In this document: positions 1 to 5,648 of the stretch, one piece after another
Layout of the letters: every line of letters starts with the position of its first letter
Position numbering within the stretch: position 1 is the stretch's first letter
Source of the DNA: Treponema sp.
GTDB taxonomy: Bacteria > Spirochaetota > Spirochaetia > Treponematales > Treponemataceae
Direction of reading: 5' to 3'
Assembly: GCA_022510885.1 (NCBI GenBank)
Contig: JAFLSP010000011.1
Coordinates: 1 to 10,640 of the forward strand
DNA: 10,640 bases
Position numbers and translations under genes: made by a program
The notes under the pieces: generated by a model
Seen by the model: only the letters and a program-made list of their open reading frames with translations
Told to the model about the DNA's origin: nothing
The model's database searches: none

Positions 1-25
1 GACGCGCGGCGGAAGCAGGGCGCGA

Positions 26-54
26 TAGCCTTTTCCCGCCGGGTGTGGTATACT
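26..54 (+). promoter_or_regulatory. Possible promoter of the toxin-antitoxin-rlmK unit
   Basis: The -10 box TATACT lies at 49-54. A poor -35 candidate, TAGCCT at 26-31, sits 17 bp upstream. Transcription would start near 61, leaving only about 12 nt before the antitoxin ATG at 73, with the ribosome-binding AGGAGA (61-66) at the very start of the mRNA. The -10 box matches those of rho and rpmE; the -35 box is unconvincing. Confidence 0.35.
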
Positions 55-72
55 GAAAGCAGGAGATATGCT

Positions 73-276
73 ATGTCATACGTTGCATTGGAACAAAAAC
101 TACGCCGCATCCCCGAGCGCGACCTCGCAACCGTCTCGCGCTTTTTGGATTCCGTACTCACCGCGTCCGAATCGCATGAGCCACCGGCAGCGCGGCAGCT
201 GGGTCAGTGGAACGGGCGCATCTGGATGGCAGACGACTTTGACGACACGCCGGACTGCTTCAAGGACTATTTGTGA
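73..276 (+). CDS. Antitoxin of a VapBC-like pair, DUF2281 type
   Basis: Encodes 67 residues. By family knowledge it should bind and neutralise the PIN-domain RNase encoded next to it. The C-terminus (about residues 47-67) reads NGRIWMADDFDDTPDCFKDYL in pieces: a G-R/K-I-W-M-x-DDFD core followed by FKDYL. This closely resembles the toxin-wrapping tail of DUF2281 antitoxins (typical form GKIWMSDDFDEPLEDF). The N-terminal half (residues 5-35) is a predicted amphipathic helix region, and no clear DNA-binding fold is visible. The start at 73 is preferred over an in-frame ATG at 43 because AGGAGA at 61-66 lies 6 nt upstream and the upstream start falls before the -10 box. Its stop codon overlaps the toxin start (GTGA, 273-276), so the two genes are translationally coupled. 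Confidence 0.82.
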   Translation: MSYVALEQKLRRIPERDLATVSRFLDSVLTASESHEPPAARQLGQWNGRIWMADDFDDTPDCFKDYL

Positions 277-653
277 GATACCTGCTCGACACCCACGCCC
301 TGCTGTGGGCGGTTGGCGACGCCGACCGGCTGTCCGAGACGGCGCGGCATATCCTCGCGAGCGAGCCGGAAGTCTGCACGAGCATCGCCGCGCTGTGGGA
401 AATCGGCATCAAAAAAAGCATCGGTAAACTGCGCGTCCCCTTTTCCCTGACGGAACTTGCGGACTGCTGCCGGTCACAGCGCATAATGATTCTTCCTATC
501 CATCCCGCACACATCGATGCGCTGGGGCAACTCCCGAACATTCACGGCGACCCGTTCGACCGGCTGCTGATTGCGCAGGCATGGACAGAAGGTCTGACCA
601 TCGTCACAAAAGATGAGAAAATCCGTCGCTACCCCGTGGAAACGCAATGGTAA
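273..653 (+). CDS. vapC: VapC-like PIN-domain toxin (Sll0205-like PIN RNase)
   Basis: Encodes 126 residues, the usual size for a single PIN domain. By family it is a Mg-dependent endoribonuclease that cuts RNA when not held by its antitoxin. The acidic active site is visible: D6 in LLDTHALLW, E43 in IAALWEIGIK, D93/D96 in HGDPFDRLLIAQA, and D114 in TKDEKIRRY. It starts with GTG at 273, overlapping the antitoxin stop by four bases. No separate Shine-Dalgarno is needed if translation is coupled. The 3' end overlaps the next gene by 7 nt. All key residues are present, so the toxin looks intact. The RNA target cannot be told from sequence. Confidence 0.9.
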   Translation: MRYLLDTHALLWAVGDADRLSETARHILASEPEVCTSIAALWEIGIKKSIGKLRVPFSLTELADCCRSQRIMILPIHPAHIDALGQLPNIHGDPFDRLLIAQAWTEGLTIVTKDEKIRRYPVETQW

Positions 654-1801
654 CTGTCATGCCGTCCAAACTCGCCTACCAAGCACAGCTGTTCTCCAAC
701 CGCCTTGCCAAGAAGTACCGCACGTTGCGCAAATGGGCGCGGAAGCACCGCGTGAGCTGCTACCGGCTGTACGACCGAGACATCCCCGAAGTGCCGCTCG
801 CGGCAGACCTGTACGAGTTCCTGCCGGACGACATCAGGGACAAGGGCGCGGCGGCGCGGTTCCTGCGCGAGGAGGAGCAGCGCGTCGCGGCGAACGACCC
901 GGCGGCAGCGGGGGACATCGCGCGGCGGCAGTACCTGCACCTGTTCATGTACGAACGCCCCTACGAGACGGACGAGGCGGAGGAGCGGGCGTGGCTTGAC
1001 GCGATGGCGCGCGCGGCGGCAGAGACGCTCGGCATTGATGAGCGTCACGTCATCGTCAAGACGCGGCGGCGGCAGCGCGGCGACAGCCAGTATGAGAAAA
1101 TCGCGGACGGACGGACGCTCACGGGCATAGTGCAGGAATGCGGGCAGCTGTTCACCGTGAACCTGAGCGACTACCTCGACACGGGGCTGTTCTTTGACCA
1201 CCGCCCCCTGCGCGCGCTCGTGCGGGAGACGGCGGCGGGAAAGGCGGTGCTCAACCTCTTCTGCTACACCGGCTCGTTCTCGGTCTACGCGGCGGAAGGA
1301 CGGGCGAAGCGCGTGGAGTCCGTGGACCTGAGCAACACCTACCTCGCCTGGGCGCGCGAGAACATGGCGCTGAACGGCTTTTCCGGCGCGGAGAAGTATG
1401 CCTTCACCAAAAGCGACGTGACGGCGTTCCTGCGGAAGAAGCGCGCGGAGCGGCCGGACGAAACGAACCGCTACGACATCATCATCCTTGACCCGCCCAC
1501 GTTCAGCAACTCAAAGTCCACCCAGCACACGCTCGACATCAACCGCGACTGGCCCGCGCTCGTCACCGACTGCCTTGCGCTGCTCAAGCCGCGCGGCACG
1601 CTCTACTTCTCCACCAACAGCCGCCGCCTCGCCTTTGACCGCGCGCGCATCCCGCAGGCGACCGAGCGCGGCGCGACCATCGCCGTGACGGACATGACGG
1701 CGGAGTCGCTCCCCGAGGACTACAAGGACACCCGGTCGCACCGCTGCTGGAAATTCCAGCTCGCCGCCCTCCCCGCCGACGGAAAACCGCGCGCCACTTG
1801 A
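647..1801 (+). CDS. rlmK: 23S rRNA methyltransferase, RlmK type (class I SAM-dependent)
   Basis: Encodes 384 residues resembling the C-terminal (RlmK) half of E. coli RlmKL, which makes 7-methylguanosine at 23S rRNA position 2069. Shared stretches include FSNRLAKKYRTLRKWARK (about 16-33), CYRLYDRDIPE (38-48), VKTRRRQRG (137-145), VNLSDYLDTGLFFDHR (171-186), the SAM-binding LNLFCYTGSFSVYA (202-215), D227 in VESVDLSNTYL, and the catalytic-region motif DPPTFSNSK (282-290). The N-terminal RlmL half (m2G2445 activity, THUMP domain) is absent, so this is a stand-alone RlmK. Start 647 overlaps the vapC stop (651-653) and has a weak GTGGAA at 636-641. ATG 659 is an alternative. RlmI-type m5C activity is less likely because the DPPTFSNSK motif is RlmK-like. 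Confidence 0.85.
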   Translation: MVTVMPSKLAYQAQLFSNRLAKKYRTLRKWARKHRVSCYRLYDRDIPEVPLAADLYEFLPDDIRDKGAAARFLREEEQRVAANDPAAAGDIARRQYLHLFMYERPYETDEAEERAWLDAMARAAAETLGIDERHVIVKTRRRQRGDSQYEKIADGRTLTGIVQECGQLFTVNLSDYLDTGLFFDHRPLRALVRETAAGKAVLNLFCYTGSFSVYAAEGRAKRVESVDLSNTYLAWARENMALNGFSGAEKYAFTKSDVTAFLRKKRAERPDETNRYDIIILDPPTFSNSKSTQHTLDINRDWPALVTDCLALLKPRGTLYFSTNSRRLAFDRARIPQATERGATIAVTDMTAESLPEDYKDTRSHRCWKFQLAALPADGKPRAT

Positions 1802-1827
1802 CACTGACCGCGCGCGGCAGGTATACT
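1798..1827 (+). promoter_or_regulatory. rho promoter
   Basis: A perfect -35 box TTGACA (1798-1803) and -10 box TATACT (1822-1827) are 18 bp apart. Transcription should start near 1834, giving a leader of about 94 nt. The -35 box contains the TGA stop codon of rlmK (1799-1801). Confidence 0.82.
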
Positions 1828-1830
1828 ATG

Positions 1831-1862
1831 GTTGCCGCATGAACGCGGCGTAACACGTTTTT
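1831..1862 (+). promoter_or_regulatory. Hairpin at the start of the rho leader
   Basis: Right at the predicted mRNA start, GCCGC (1834-1838) can pair with GCGGC (1845-1849) around the loop ATGAAC. Outer GTT (1831-1833) and AAC (1852-1854) could extend it. A TTTTT run follows at 1858-1862, eight bases past the stem. It is not a standard intrinsic terminator because the T run is detached. It may stabilise the 5' end or take part in rho autoregulation, which is known for E. coli rho. Confidence 0.35.
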
Positions 1863-1927
1863 CTTGGTAAATCCTTTGACAGAAACCGCTTGTTTTACAG
1901 CACGTAATCTCACTATGGAGTTTTTAA

Positions 1928-3679
1928 ATGGCACTGATTAGACGCCGTTCCGCCTCGTCCGAAGAACAGAAGGACGGGCAGCAGCAGGACTGGGAAACGC
2001 AGTCCGCTTCCGACGAGTCGCTTTCCGCACCACAAGGTGAGGGCGAAAATCCCGAGCATACCGAAAAGAAAGTCGTCGTCCGGCGGCGCAGGGCCGTCAA
2101 GACCGACGGCGCGGAGTCTCCCGAAGCCCCCGCGCAGGAGCCGTCCGAAACGGCGGCGGACGAGCAAGGCGCGGAACAGGCGGCCACGGATACAGAGCAG
2201 AGCGGCGAATACCGTGCGACCGAGGGCGGCTACCGCCCGCAGAGCCGCTGGAACAACCAGGGCGGACGGTACAGCAACAACCGCTACGGCGGCGGCCGCC
2301 GCTACAATCCCCGCCAGAACTACGCCGAGCGCAACGCCCTGCGCGATGCCGAGGTGCAGGCGGCGCAGATTATCGAGAATCCCGAGGAATATGAGTCAAA
2401 GCCGCGCCTCAAGATAAACGACCTCACCATCATGAGCATGCCGGAACTGCGCAAGATGGCGCTGGAGTACGGCTGCCCGGAGGACATGCTTCCCGCCATG
2501 AAAAAGCAGGAGCTGATTTTCACGATTCTCAAGGCGCACACCGAGCACGGCGGCATCATCTTCGCCGAGGGCGCGCTCGAAATCCTGCCCGACGGCTACG
2601 GATTCCTGCGCAGCCCGCAGAACAGCTACCTGCCCGGTCCGGACGACATCTACATCTCGCCGAGCCAAATCCGCCTCTTCAACCTGAAGACGGGCGACAC
2701 GGTGTACGGGCAGACGCGCAGCCCCAAGGAGGGCGAGCGGTTCTTCGCGCTGCTGCGCATCGAGACGGTCAACTTCGACGAGCCGCGCATTGCGCAGACC
2801 CGCGTTCCCTTCGAGAACCTCACCCCGCTCTACCCCGACAGCAAGTTCACGCTGGAGACCATATCCGCCGAGTACAGCACGCGCATCATCGACCTGTTCG
2901 CGCCGATTGGCAAGGGGCAGCGTCTGCTCATCGTCGCGCCGCCCAAGGCGGGAAAGACGACCATCCTGCAGAAAGTGGCGAACGCCATCACCGCGAACAA
3001 CCCCGAGGTCTACCTCATCGTCCTGCTGATTGACGAGCGTCCCGAGGAGGTGACCGACATGGAGCGCGCCATCAAGGGCGAGGTGATTTCATCCACCTTC
3101 GACGAGCAGGCGACGCGCCACGTGCAGGTCGCCGAGATGGTGCTTGAGAAGGCGAAGCGGCTCGTCGAGCACCGGCGCGACGTGGTAATCCTGCTCGACT
3201 CAATCACGCGCCTCGCCCGCGCCTACAACCAGACCGTGCCGACAAGCGGCAAGGTGCTCTCAGGCGGCGTCGATTCCAACGCGCTGCACAAGCCCAAGCG
3301 CTTCTTCGGCGCGGCGCGCAACATCGAGGAAGGCGGCTCGCTCACGATTATCTCAACCGCGCTCATCGAGACCGGCAGCCGCATGGACGAGGTGATTTTC
3401 GAGGAGTTCAAGGGCACGGGCAACAGCGAAATCAACCTTGACCGCAAGCTCGCCGAACGCCGCCTCTTCCCCGCCATCAACATCAAGAAGTCCGGCACGC
3501 GCAAGGAGGAGCTGCTGCTCAGCGAGGCGACCTTGCAGAAGCTGTGGGTGCTCCGCAAGGTCATCAGCCCGATGGAAGACGCGGAAATCACCGAGCTGAT
3601 ACTGGGGCAGATGCGCAAGAGCAAGAACAACGAGGCGTTCCTCGCGGCGATGAACACCGGCTCGGCGGCGGTTGACTAA
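1928..3679 (+). CDS. rho: Transcription termination factor Rho
   Basis: A 583-residue hexameric RNA-dependent ATPase that ends transcription. E. coli Rho has 419 residues, and the extra length is an N-terminal extension. Order: disordered, charged segment (1-160) with an Arg/Gly/Asn/Tyr-rich patch at about 100-131; Rho N-domain (about 161-205, [17 protein letters not shown]); cold-shock-like RNA-binding domain (about 210-285); and the ATPase core. The core shows Walker [10 protein letters not shown] (337-345), the catalytic-region DERPEEV (369-375), Walker B VVILLD (419-424), the Q/R-loop region [12 protein letters not shown] (440-451) and the likely arginine finger R506 in DRKLAE. The ATG at 1928 follows TATGGAG (1914-1920) by 7 nt. 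It is transcribed from its own promoter, and the rpmE promoter starts inside its last codons. Confidence 0.97.
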   Translation: MALIRRRSASSEEQKDGQQQDWETQSASDESLSAPQGEGENPEHTEKKVVVRRRRAVKTDGAESPEAPAQEPSETAADEQGAEQAATDTEQSGEYRATEGGYRPQSRWNNQGGRYSNNRYGGGRRYNPRQNYAERNALRDAEVQAAQIIENPEEYESKPRLKINDLTIMSMPELRKMALEYGCPEDMLPAMKKQELIFTILKAHTEHGGIIFAEGALEILPDGYGFLRSPQNSYLPGPDDIYISPSQIRLFNLKTGDTVYGQTRSPKEGERFFALLRIETVNFDEPRIAQTRVPFENLTPLYPDSKFTLETISAEYSTRIIDLFAPIGKGQRLLIVAPPKAGKTTILQKVANAITANNPEVYLIVLLIDERPEEVTDMERAIKGEVISSTFDEQATRHVQVAEMVLEKAKRLVEHRRDVVILLDSITRLARAYNQTVPTSGKVLSGGVDSNALHKPKRFFGAARNIEEGGSLTIISTALIETGSRMDEVIFEEFKGTGNSEINLDRKLAERRLFPAINIKKSGTRKEELLLSEATLQKLWVLRKVISPMEDAEITELILGQMRKSKNNEAFLAAMNTGSAAVD

Positions 3680-3700
3680 GCGGCAGGATTTTTATATACT
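3672..3700 (+). promoter_or_regulatory. rpmE promoter
   Basis: TTGACT (3672-3677) and TATACT (3695-3700) are separated by 17 bp. The -35 box overlaps the last sense codons and the first base of the rho stop (TAA 3677-3679). Predicted transcription start is near 3707, giving a long leader of about 132 nt. A weaker second promoter, TTGATA (3726-3731) with TGATAC (3748-3753), is possible. Confidence 0.8.
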
Positions 3701-3704
3701 AAGC

Positions 3705-3831
3705 CATCACTCTTGTGGTGCTGTCTTGATATGTAACGGTAAGGGAATGATACAAACACCGTTCGCATCTGCGATTTTTGTGTAAGGTAGTGCTGACCGG
3801 CATTTCTACAGCATCGGGCAAGAAAGAGGAG
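3705..3831 (+). promoter_or_regulatory. Structured 5' leader of rpmE
   Basis: The leader holds several small pairings: CATCAC/GTGGTG (3705-3710 with 3715-3720, one wobble); AACGGT/ACCGTT (3735-3740 with 3758-3763, loop 17 nt); TCGC/GCGA (3763-3766 with 3771-3774) followed by TTTTT (3775-3779); and TGCTG/CAGCA (3791-3795 with 3809-3813). The second and third share base 3763 and so cannot both form in full. It ends in the ribosome-binding AGAGGAG (3825-3831). Autogenous L31 leader RNAs are known in other phyla; whether this is one is inference. Confidence 0.4.
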
Positions 3832-3838
3832 CAAAACG

Positions 3839-4048
3839 ATGAAAAAAGGGATTCACCCGGAGTACAAACTGACCAAGATTACCTGCGCGTGCGGCAACGT
3901 AATCGAAACCCGCTCAACCGTGCAGAACATCAGCGTTGAAATCTGTTCTGCCTGCCACCCGTTCTTTACGGGCAAGCAGAAACTGGTTGACACCGCAGGT
4001 CGTATCGACCGTTTCAACAAACGGTACGGCATCACGCAGGCAAAATAA
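3839..4048 (+). CDS. rpmE: Ribosomal protein bL31, zinc-binding (C+) type
   Basis: A 69-residue large-subunit protein that bridges the two ribosomal subunits. It shows the bL31 layout: MKKGIHPEY at the start, then four cysteines C16, C18 (TCACGN), C36 and C39 ([13 protein letters not shown]), the zinc-binding set of the C+ form. [13 protein letters not shown] and [11 protein letters not shown] are typical of the family. AGAGGAG (3825-3831) lies 7 nt before the ATG. It is the last gene before a strong terminator. In other bacteria the C+ form is swapped for a cysteine-less paralogue under zinc shortage; no paralogue is seen here. Confidence 0.97.
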   Translation: MKKGIHPEYKLTKITCACGNVIETRSTVQNISVEICSACHPFFTGKQKLVDTAGRIDRFNKRYGITQAK

Positions 4049-4063
4049 GCCTGCCTAAAAACG

Positions 4064-4094
4064 AAAAAGCCTTCCACTACGGAAGGCTTTTTTT
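4064..4094. terminator. Bidirectional intrinsic terminator between rpmE and the bactofilin gene
   Basis: GCCTTCC (4069-4075) pairs perfectly with GGAAGGC (4081-4087) around the loop ACTAC. Five A's lie before the stem and seven T's after it (4088-4094), so it has a U-tract on both strands. It serves rpmE from the left and the leftward bactofilin gene (stop at 4118) from the right. Confidence 0.92.
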
Positions 4095-4117
4095 GTTGTC
4101 ATGGAATGGACAAAGGC

Positions 4118-4564
4118 TCAACGCGGGGCATCAGACTTAAGCACCATTGCCTTTTTGTACTCGGCACTCGCCACGCTGAACAAATCGACATCGGGAACGG
4201 AATCGAGCATTGCCACACGCCCCTCGAATTCCACGTCGTCCGCAATGCGGATATGCGCCGTCGTCACGTCGCCCGTCACCTTACTGCCTGCGCACATCTC
4301 CACGCGCTCCGCTGCCCGCATATTGCCGCTCACCGCTCCCGAGATGACGACGGCGTTCGCCTCGATGGAATCGACGTCGCACACGCCCGTTTTCTCAATC
4401 TCCAAATCGCCCGTCGCCTGAATCGGTCCGCCCGTGAACGTACCCGTGATGACCAAGTTGTCCGTAAACGAAATCATCCCGTCAAATTCCGTCTCCTGCC
4501 CGAGCACGGTGACGTTTTTTTTCGGCTTCTGTATTGTCCTGATTTTTTCCGCTTCTTTTTCCAT
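4118..4564 (-). CDS. Bactofilin (polymer-forming cytoskeletal protein)
   Basis: Encodes 148 residues. Bactofilins self-assemble into filaments through a right-handed beta-helix and help place cell-wall or shape machinery. The protein has a short charged N-terminal tail (1-16), a core of about 17-118 made of short repeated beta-strand turns rich in Gly/Val/Ile (TVLGQETEFDGMISF, LVITGTFTGGPIQATGDLEI, AVVISGAVSGNM, VTGDVTTAHIRIADDVEFEG), and a C-terminal tail with no membrane segment. This is the usual single-domain form. It lies 24 nt downstream of the HU-family gene on the same strand, so co-transcription is likely, although a -10-like TATACT occurs in the gap. The ribosome-binding site is weak (GGGTG next to the ATG). 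Confidence 0.9.
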   Translation of the reverse strand: MEKEAEKIRTIQKPKKNVTVLGQETEFDGMISFTDNLVITGTFTGGPIQATGDLEIEKTGVCDVDSIEANAVVISGAVSGNMRAAERVEMCAGSKVTGDVTTAHIRIADDVEFEGRVAMLDSVPDVDLFSVASAEYKKAMVLKSDAPR

Positions 4565-4578
4565 GCACCCAGTCTTAC

Positions 4579-4584
4579 AGTATA
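4579..4584 (-). promoter_or_regulatory. Possible -10 box in front of the bactofilin gene
   Basis: Leftward TATACT at 4584-4579 lies in the 24-nt gap after the HU-family stop codon. It would start transcription near 4572, only 8 nt before the ATG. No acceptable -35 box is found at 16-18 bp, so an internal promoter is uncertain. Confidence 0.3.
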
Positions 4585-4588
4585 TTAC

Positions 4589-4900
4589 TCAATCCTGCAC
4601 GGGAAGATTCCACAATGCTTTTTTCAGTTCCTTTCCCGCGCGGAACGCCGCCACATAATGCGGCGCAACGGAAATCAATTCGCCCGTCTTAGGATTGCGG
4701 GCTTTTGCCCGCCCCTTGCGCAGACGCGACTCAAACGTACCGAACCCGCGCAGTTCGACCGTTGCTCCCGTTTTCAGCGAATCTTTCAACTCGTCCAGCA
4801 ACAAGTCAAGGACATCCTGCACGACATACCGTTCGCACTTCGTCATTCTTTGGTAGACCGAATCGACCAAATCATTCTTGGTTACCTTGCTATCAGCCAT
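4589..4900 (-). CDS. HU-family nucleoid DNA-binding protein
   Basis: Encodes 103 residues from the ATG at 4900. HU proteins dimerise and bend DNA. The dimerisation helices are at about 6-42 (VTKNDLVDSVYQRM, VVQDVLDLLLDELKDSL), followed by the family signature VELRGFGTFESRLRKGRAKA (48-67) and the DNA-contacting arm tip RNPKTGE (69-75, proline P70). The protein is about ten residues longer than a 90-residue HU, mostly at the two ends. An in-frame ATG at 4954 would add 18 residues but lies inside the rpsT terminator stem. The ATG at 4900 has GGAAA a few bases upstream and gives the normal HU N-terminus. No convincing promoter is seen between the rpsT terminator and this gene, so partial read-through from rpsT may supply it. 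Confidence 0.93.
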   Translation of the reverse strand: MADSKVTKNDLVDSVYQRMTKCERYVVQDVLDLLLDELKDSLKTGATVELRGFGTFESRLRKGRAKARNPKTGELISVAPHYVAAFRAGKELKKALWNLPVQD

Positions 4901-4921
4901 ACCAGTTTCCGCAAAACCTAC

Positions 4922-4958
4922 GTAAAAACAAACGGCGATGCCAACCGATGGCATCGCC
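4922..4958 (-). terminator. Intrinsic terminator of rpsT
   Basis: Leftward, GGCGATGCC (4958-4950) pairs perfectly with GGCATCGCC (4942-4934) around a 7-nt loop and is followed by the T-rich GTTTGTTTTTACG. The broken U-tract suggests incomplete termination, which could let some transcription reach the HU-family gene. Confidence 0.8.
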
Positions 4959-4972
4959 CTATATGCACCTGA

Positions 4973-5254
4973 TTAGTTTGCCGCTGCCGCAAATGAAACG
5001 TTAAACAGTTTCATCATGCGTGACTTCTTGCGGGAAACGGCGTTGCGCGTAAGGACACCCTTGCTGCGCGCGGAATCAAGTTTAGAGACAAGCGTCCGAA
5101 GCTTGTCCTGCGCCACAGCCTGGTCTTTCTTCTGCACTGCCGCAACAAACTGCTTTGCGATAGTGCGGCACTCACTTTTAATTGCCTTGTTGTGCAACCG
5201 GCGAACCTCGCTCTGCGCGTGCCTTTTTTCCGCCGATGATTTCTTTCCTGCCAA
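4973..5254 (-). CDS. rpsT: Ribosomal protein bS20
   Basis: A 93-residue small-subunit protein that binds 16S rRNA. It is very basic, mostly helical and typical of bS20: AGKKSSAEKRHAQSEVRRLHN near the start, then SECRTIAKQFVAA, a middle helix, and KGVLTRNAVSRKKSRMM near the end. The start is TTG at 5254-5252. It gives the normal N-terminus, and GGAGGTG (5267-5261) lies 6 nt upstream; the in-frame ATG at 5368 would add 38 unrelated residues and begin upstream of the promoter. A TTG start is known for E. coli rpsT, where it limits translation and supports autoregulation. It has its own promoter and terminator. Confidence 0.95.
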   Translation of the reverse strand: MAGKKSSAEKRHAQSEVRRLHNKAIKSECRTIAKQFVAAVQKKDQAVAQDKLRTLVSKLDSARSKGVLTRNAVSRKKSRMMKLFNVSFAAAAN

Positions 5255-5284
5255 AGGAAACACCTCCAAACAAAAACTTGTGTT

Positions 5285-5313
5285 ATTGTAGCAAAGCACC
5301 TTGCAATAGTCAA
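5285..5313 (-). promoter_or_regulatory. rpsT promoter
   Basis: Leftward TTGACT (5313-5308) and TACAAT (5290-5285) are 17 bp apart. Predicted start is near 5278, giving a leader of about 24 nt that contains the strong GGAGGTG. It is divergent from the zinc-ribbon gene promoter, with 32 bp between the two -35 boxes. Confidence 0.85.
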
Positions 5314-5345
5314 GGGGTATGCCAATTTTGTTCCCCATGCCATGC

Positions 5346-5374
5346 TTGACAAGCCCACCCGATTCCACTATAGT
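5346..5374 (+). promoter_or_regulatory. Promoter of the small zinc-ribbon gene
   Basis: TTGACA (5346-5351) and TATAGT (5369-5374) are 17 bp apart, a near-consensus promoter. Predicted start is near 5381 and the leader is about 26 nt. The -10 box is embedded in a perfect palindrome. Confidence 0.85.
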
Positions 5375-5392
5375 GGATGCATAATCGATTAT
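5364..5392 (+). promoter_or_regulatory. Twin palindromes, possible operators
   Basis: TCCACTATAGTGGA (5364-5377) is a perfect 14-bp palindrome covering the -10 box. ATAATCGATTAT (5381-5392) is a perfect 12-bp palindrome starting at the predicted transcription start. Their centres are 16 bp apart. Both sit where a bound repressor would block the zinc-ribbon gene promoter. No regulator gene is adjacent. Confidence 0.45.
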
Positions 5393-5406
5393 ATTGGAGG
5401 CTCGTC

Positions 5407-5577
5407 ATGGCTGGAGCAAGTAAGAACTCTCGTACTACCGTTGCGACACAGAAATTCATGTGTCCGTGCGGCGGTGAGATTGCGATGAAAACGCTGATGG
5501 AGAACGGCAGGTTGCGCAACCTCGCCGAATGCCCCAAATGCAAACGCACCGAGCGCCGTCCGAAAGACTTCAAATAA
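5407..5577 (+). CDS. Small zinc-ribbon protein of unknown function
   Basis: Encodes 56 residues and is not recognised as a named family. It has a basic, flexible N-terminus (1-17, MAGASKNSRTTVATQKF), then CPCGG with C19 and C21, and ECPKCKR with C42 and C45. Together these form a CxC-x20-CxxC set that should bind one zinc ion, and the tail TERRPKDFK is basic. The size, charge and zinc knuckles recall small ribosomal proteins such as bL31-bL33 and bL36, but the sequence fits none of them. It may bind RNA or DNA. ATG 5407 is chosen because GGAGG (5396-5400) is 6 nt upstream; an in-frame ATG at 5377 overlaps the promoter. It stands alone, with a strong promoter before it and a strong terminator after it, opposite rpsT. 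Confidence 0.85.
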   Translation: MAGASKNSRTTVATQKFMCPCGGEIAMKTLMENGRLRNLAECPKCKRTERRPKDFK

Positions 5578-5600
5578 TTCGGACAACGTAAAATGCCGAG

Positions 5601-5645
5601 AATCCCGCGTATTGCAACGTGCACTGCAAGGCGCGGGATTTTTTT
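5601..5645 (+). terminator. Intrinsic terminator of the zinc-ribbon gene
   Basis: AATCCCGCG (5601-5609) pairs with CGCGGGATT (5632-5640). After a short internal mismatch, TTGCA (5612-5616) pairs with TGCAA (5625-5629). Seven T's follow (5639-5645). The leftward plsC gene ends at 5649 and would be transcribed into the same hairpin, but on that strand the T-tract is broken, so it is clearly strong only rightward. Confidence 0.88.
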
Positions 5646-5648
5646 CTG

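Noticed and set aside
1..54. Possible tail of an upstream plus-strand gene
   Set aside because: Two frames stop here (TAG 26-28, TGA 52-54), but fewer than 20 codons are visible and nothing identifies a protein.
629..1201. 190-residue open frame on the minus strand opposite rlmK
   Set aside because: GC-rich codon bias leaves the opposite strand open. The plus-strand frame has clear RlmK motifs, and the minus frame has no recognisable domain.
1839..1853. Four-codon upstream ORF (ATG AAC GCG GCG TAA) in the rho leader
   Set aside because: It forms the loop and one arm of the leader hairpin, has no Shine-Dalgarno, and is short enough to be chance.
1876..1908. A second TTGACA in the rho leader (1876-1881)
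   Set aside because: No acceptable -10 box at 16-19 bp; the nearest TA-rich hexamers are 21-23 bp away.
4901..4954. Longer HU start at ATG 4954
   Set aside because: It lies in the rpsT terminator stem, and the extra 18 residues are not HU-like.
4106..4972. 288-residue plus-strand frame over the bactofilin and HU genes
   Set aside because: Covers two well-supported minus-strand genes and a terminator. Composition is shadow-like.
5255..5368. Longer rpsT start at ATG 5368
   Set aside because: Upstream of the predicted promoter and transcription start. TTG 5254 has a strong Shine-Dalgarno and gives the normal bS20 N-terminus.
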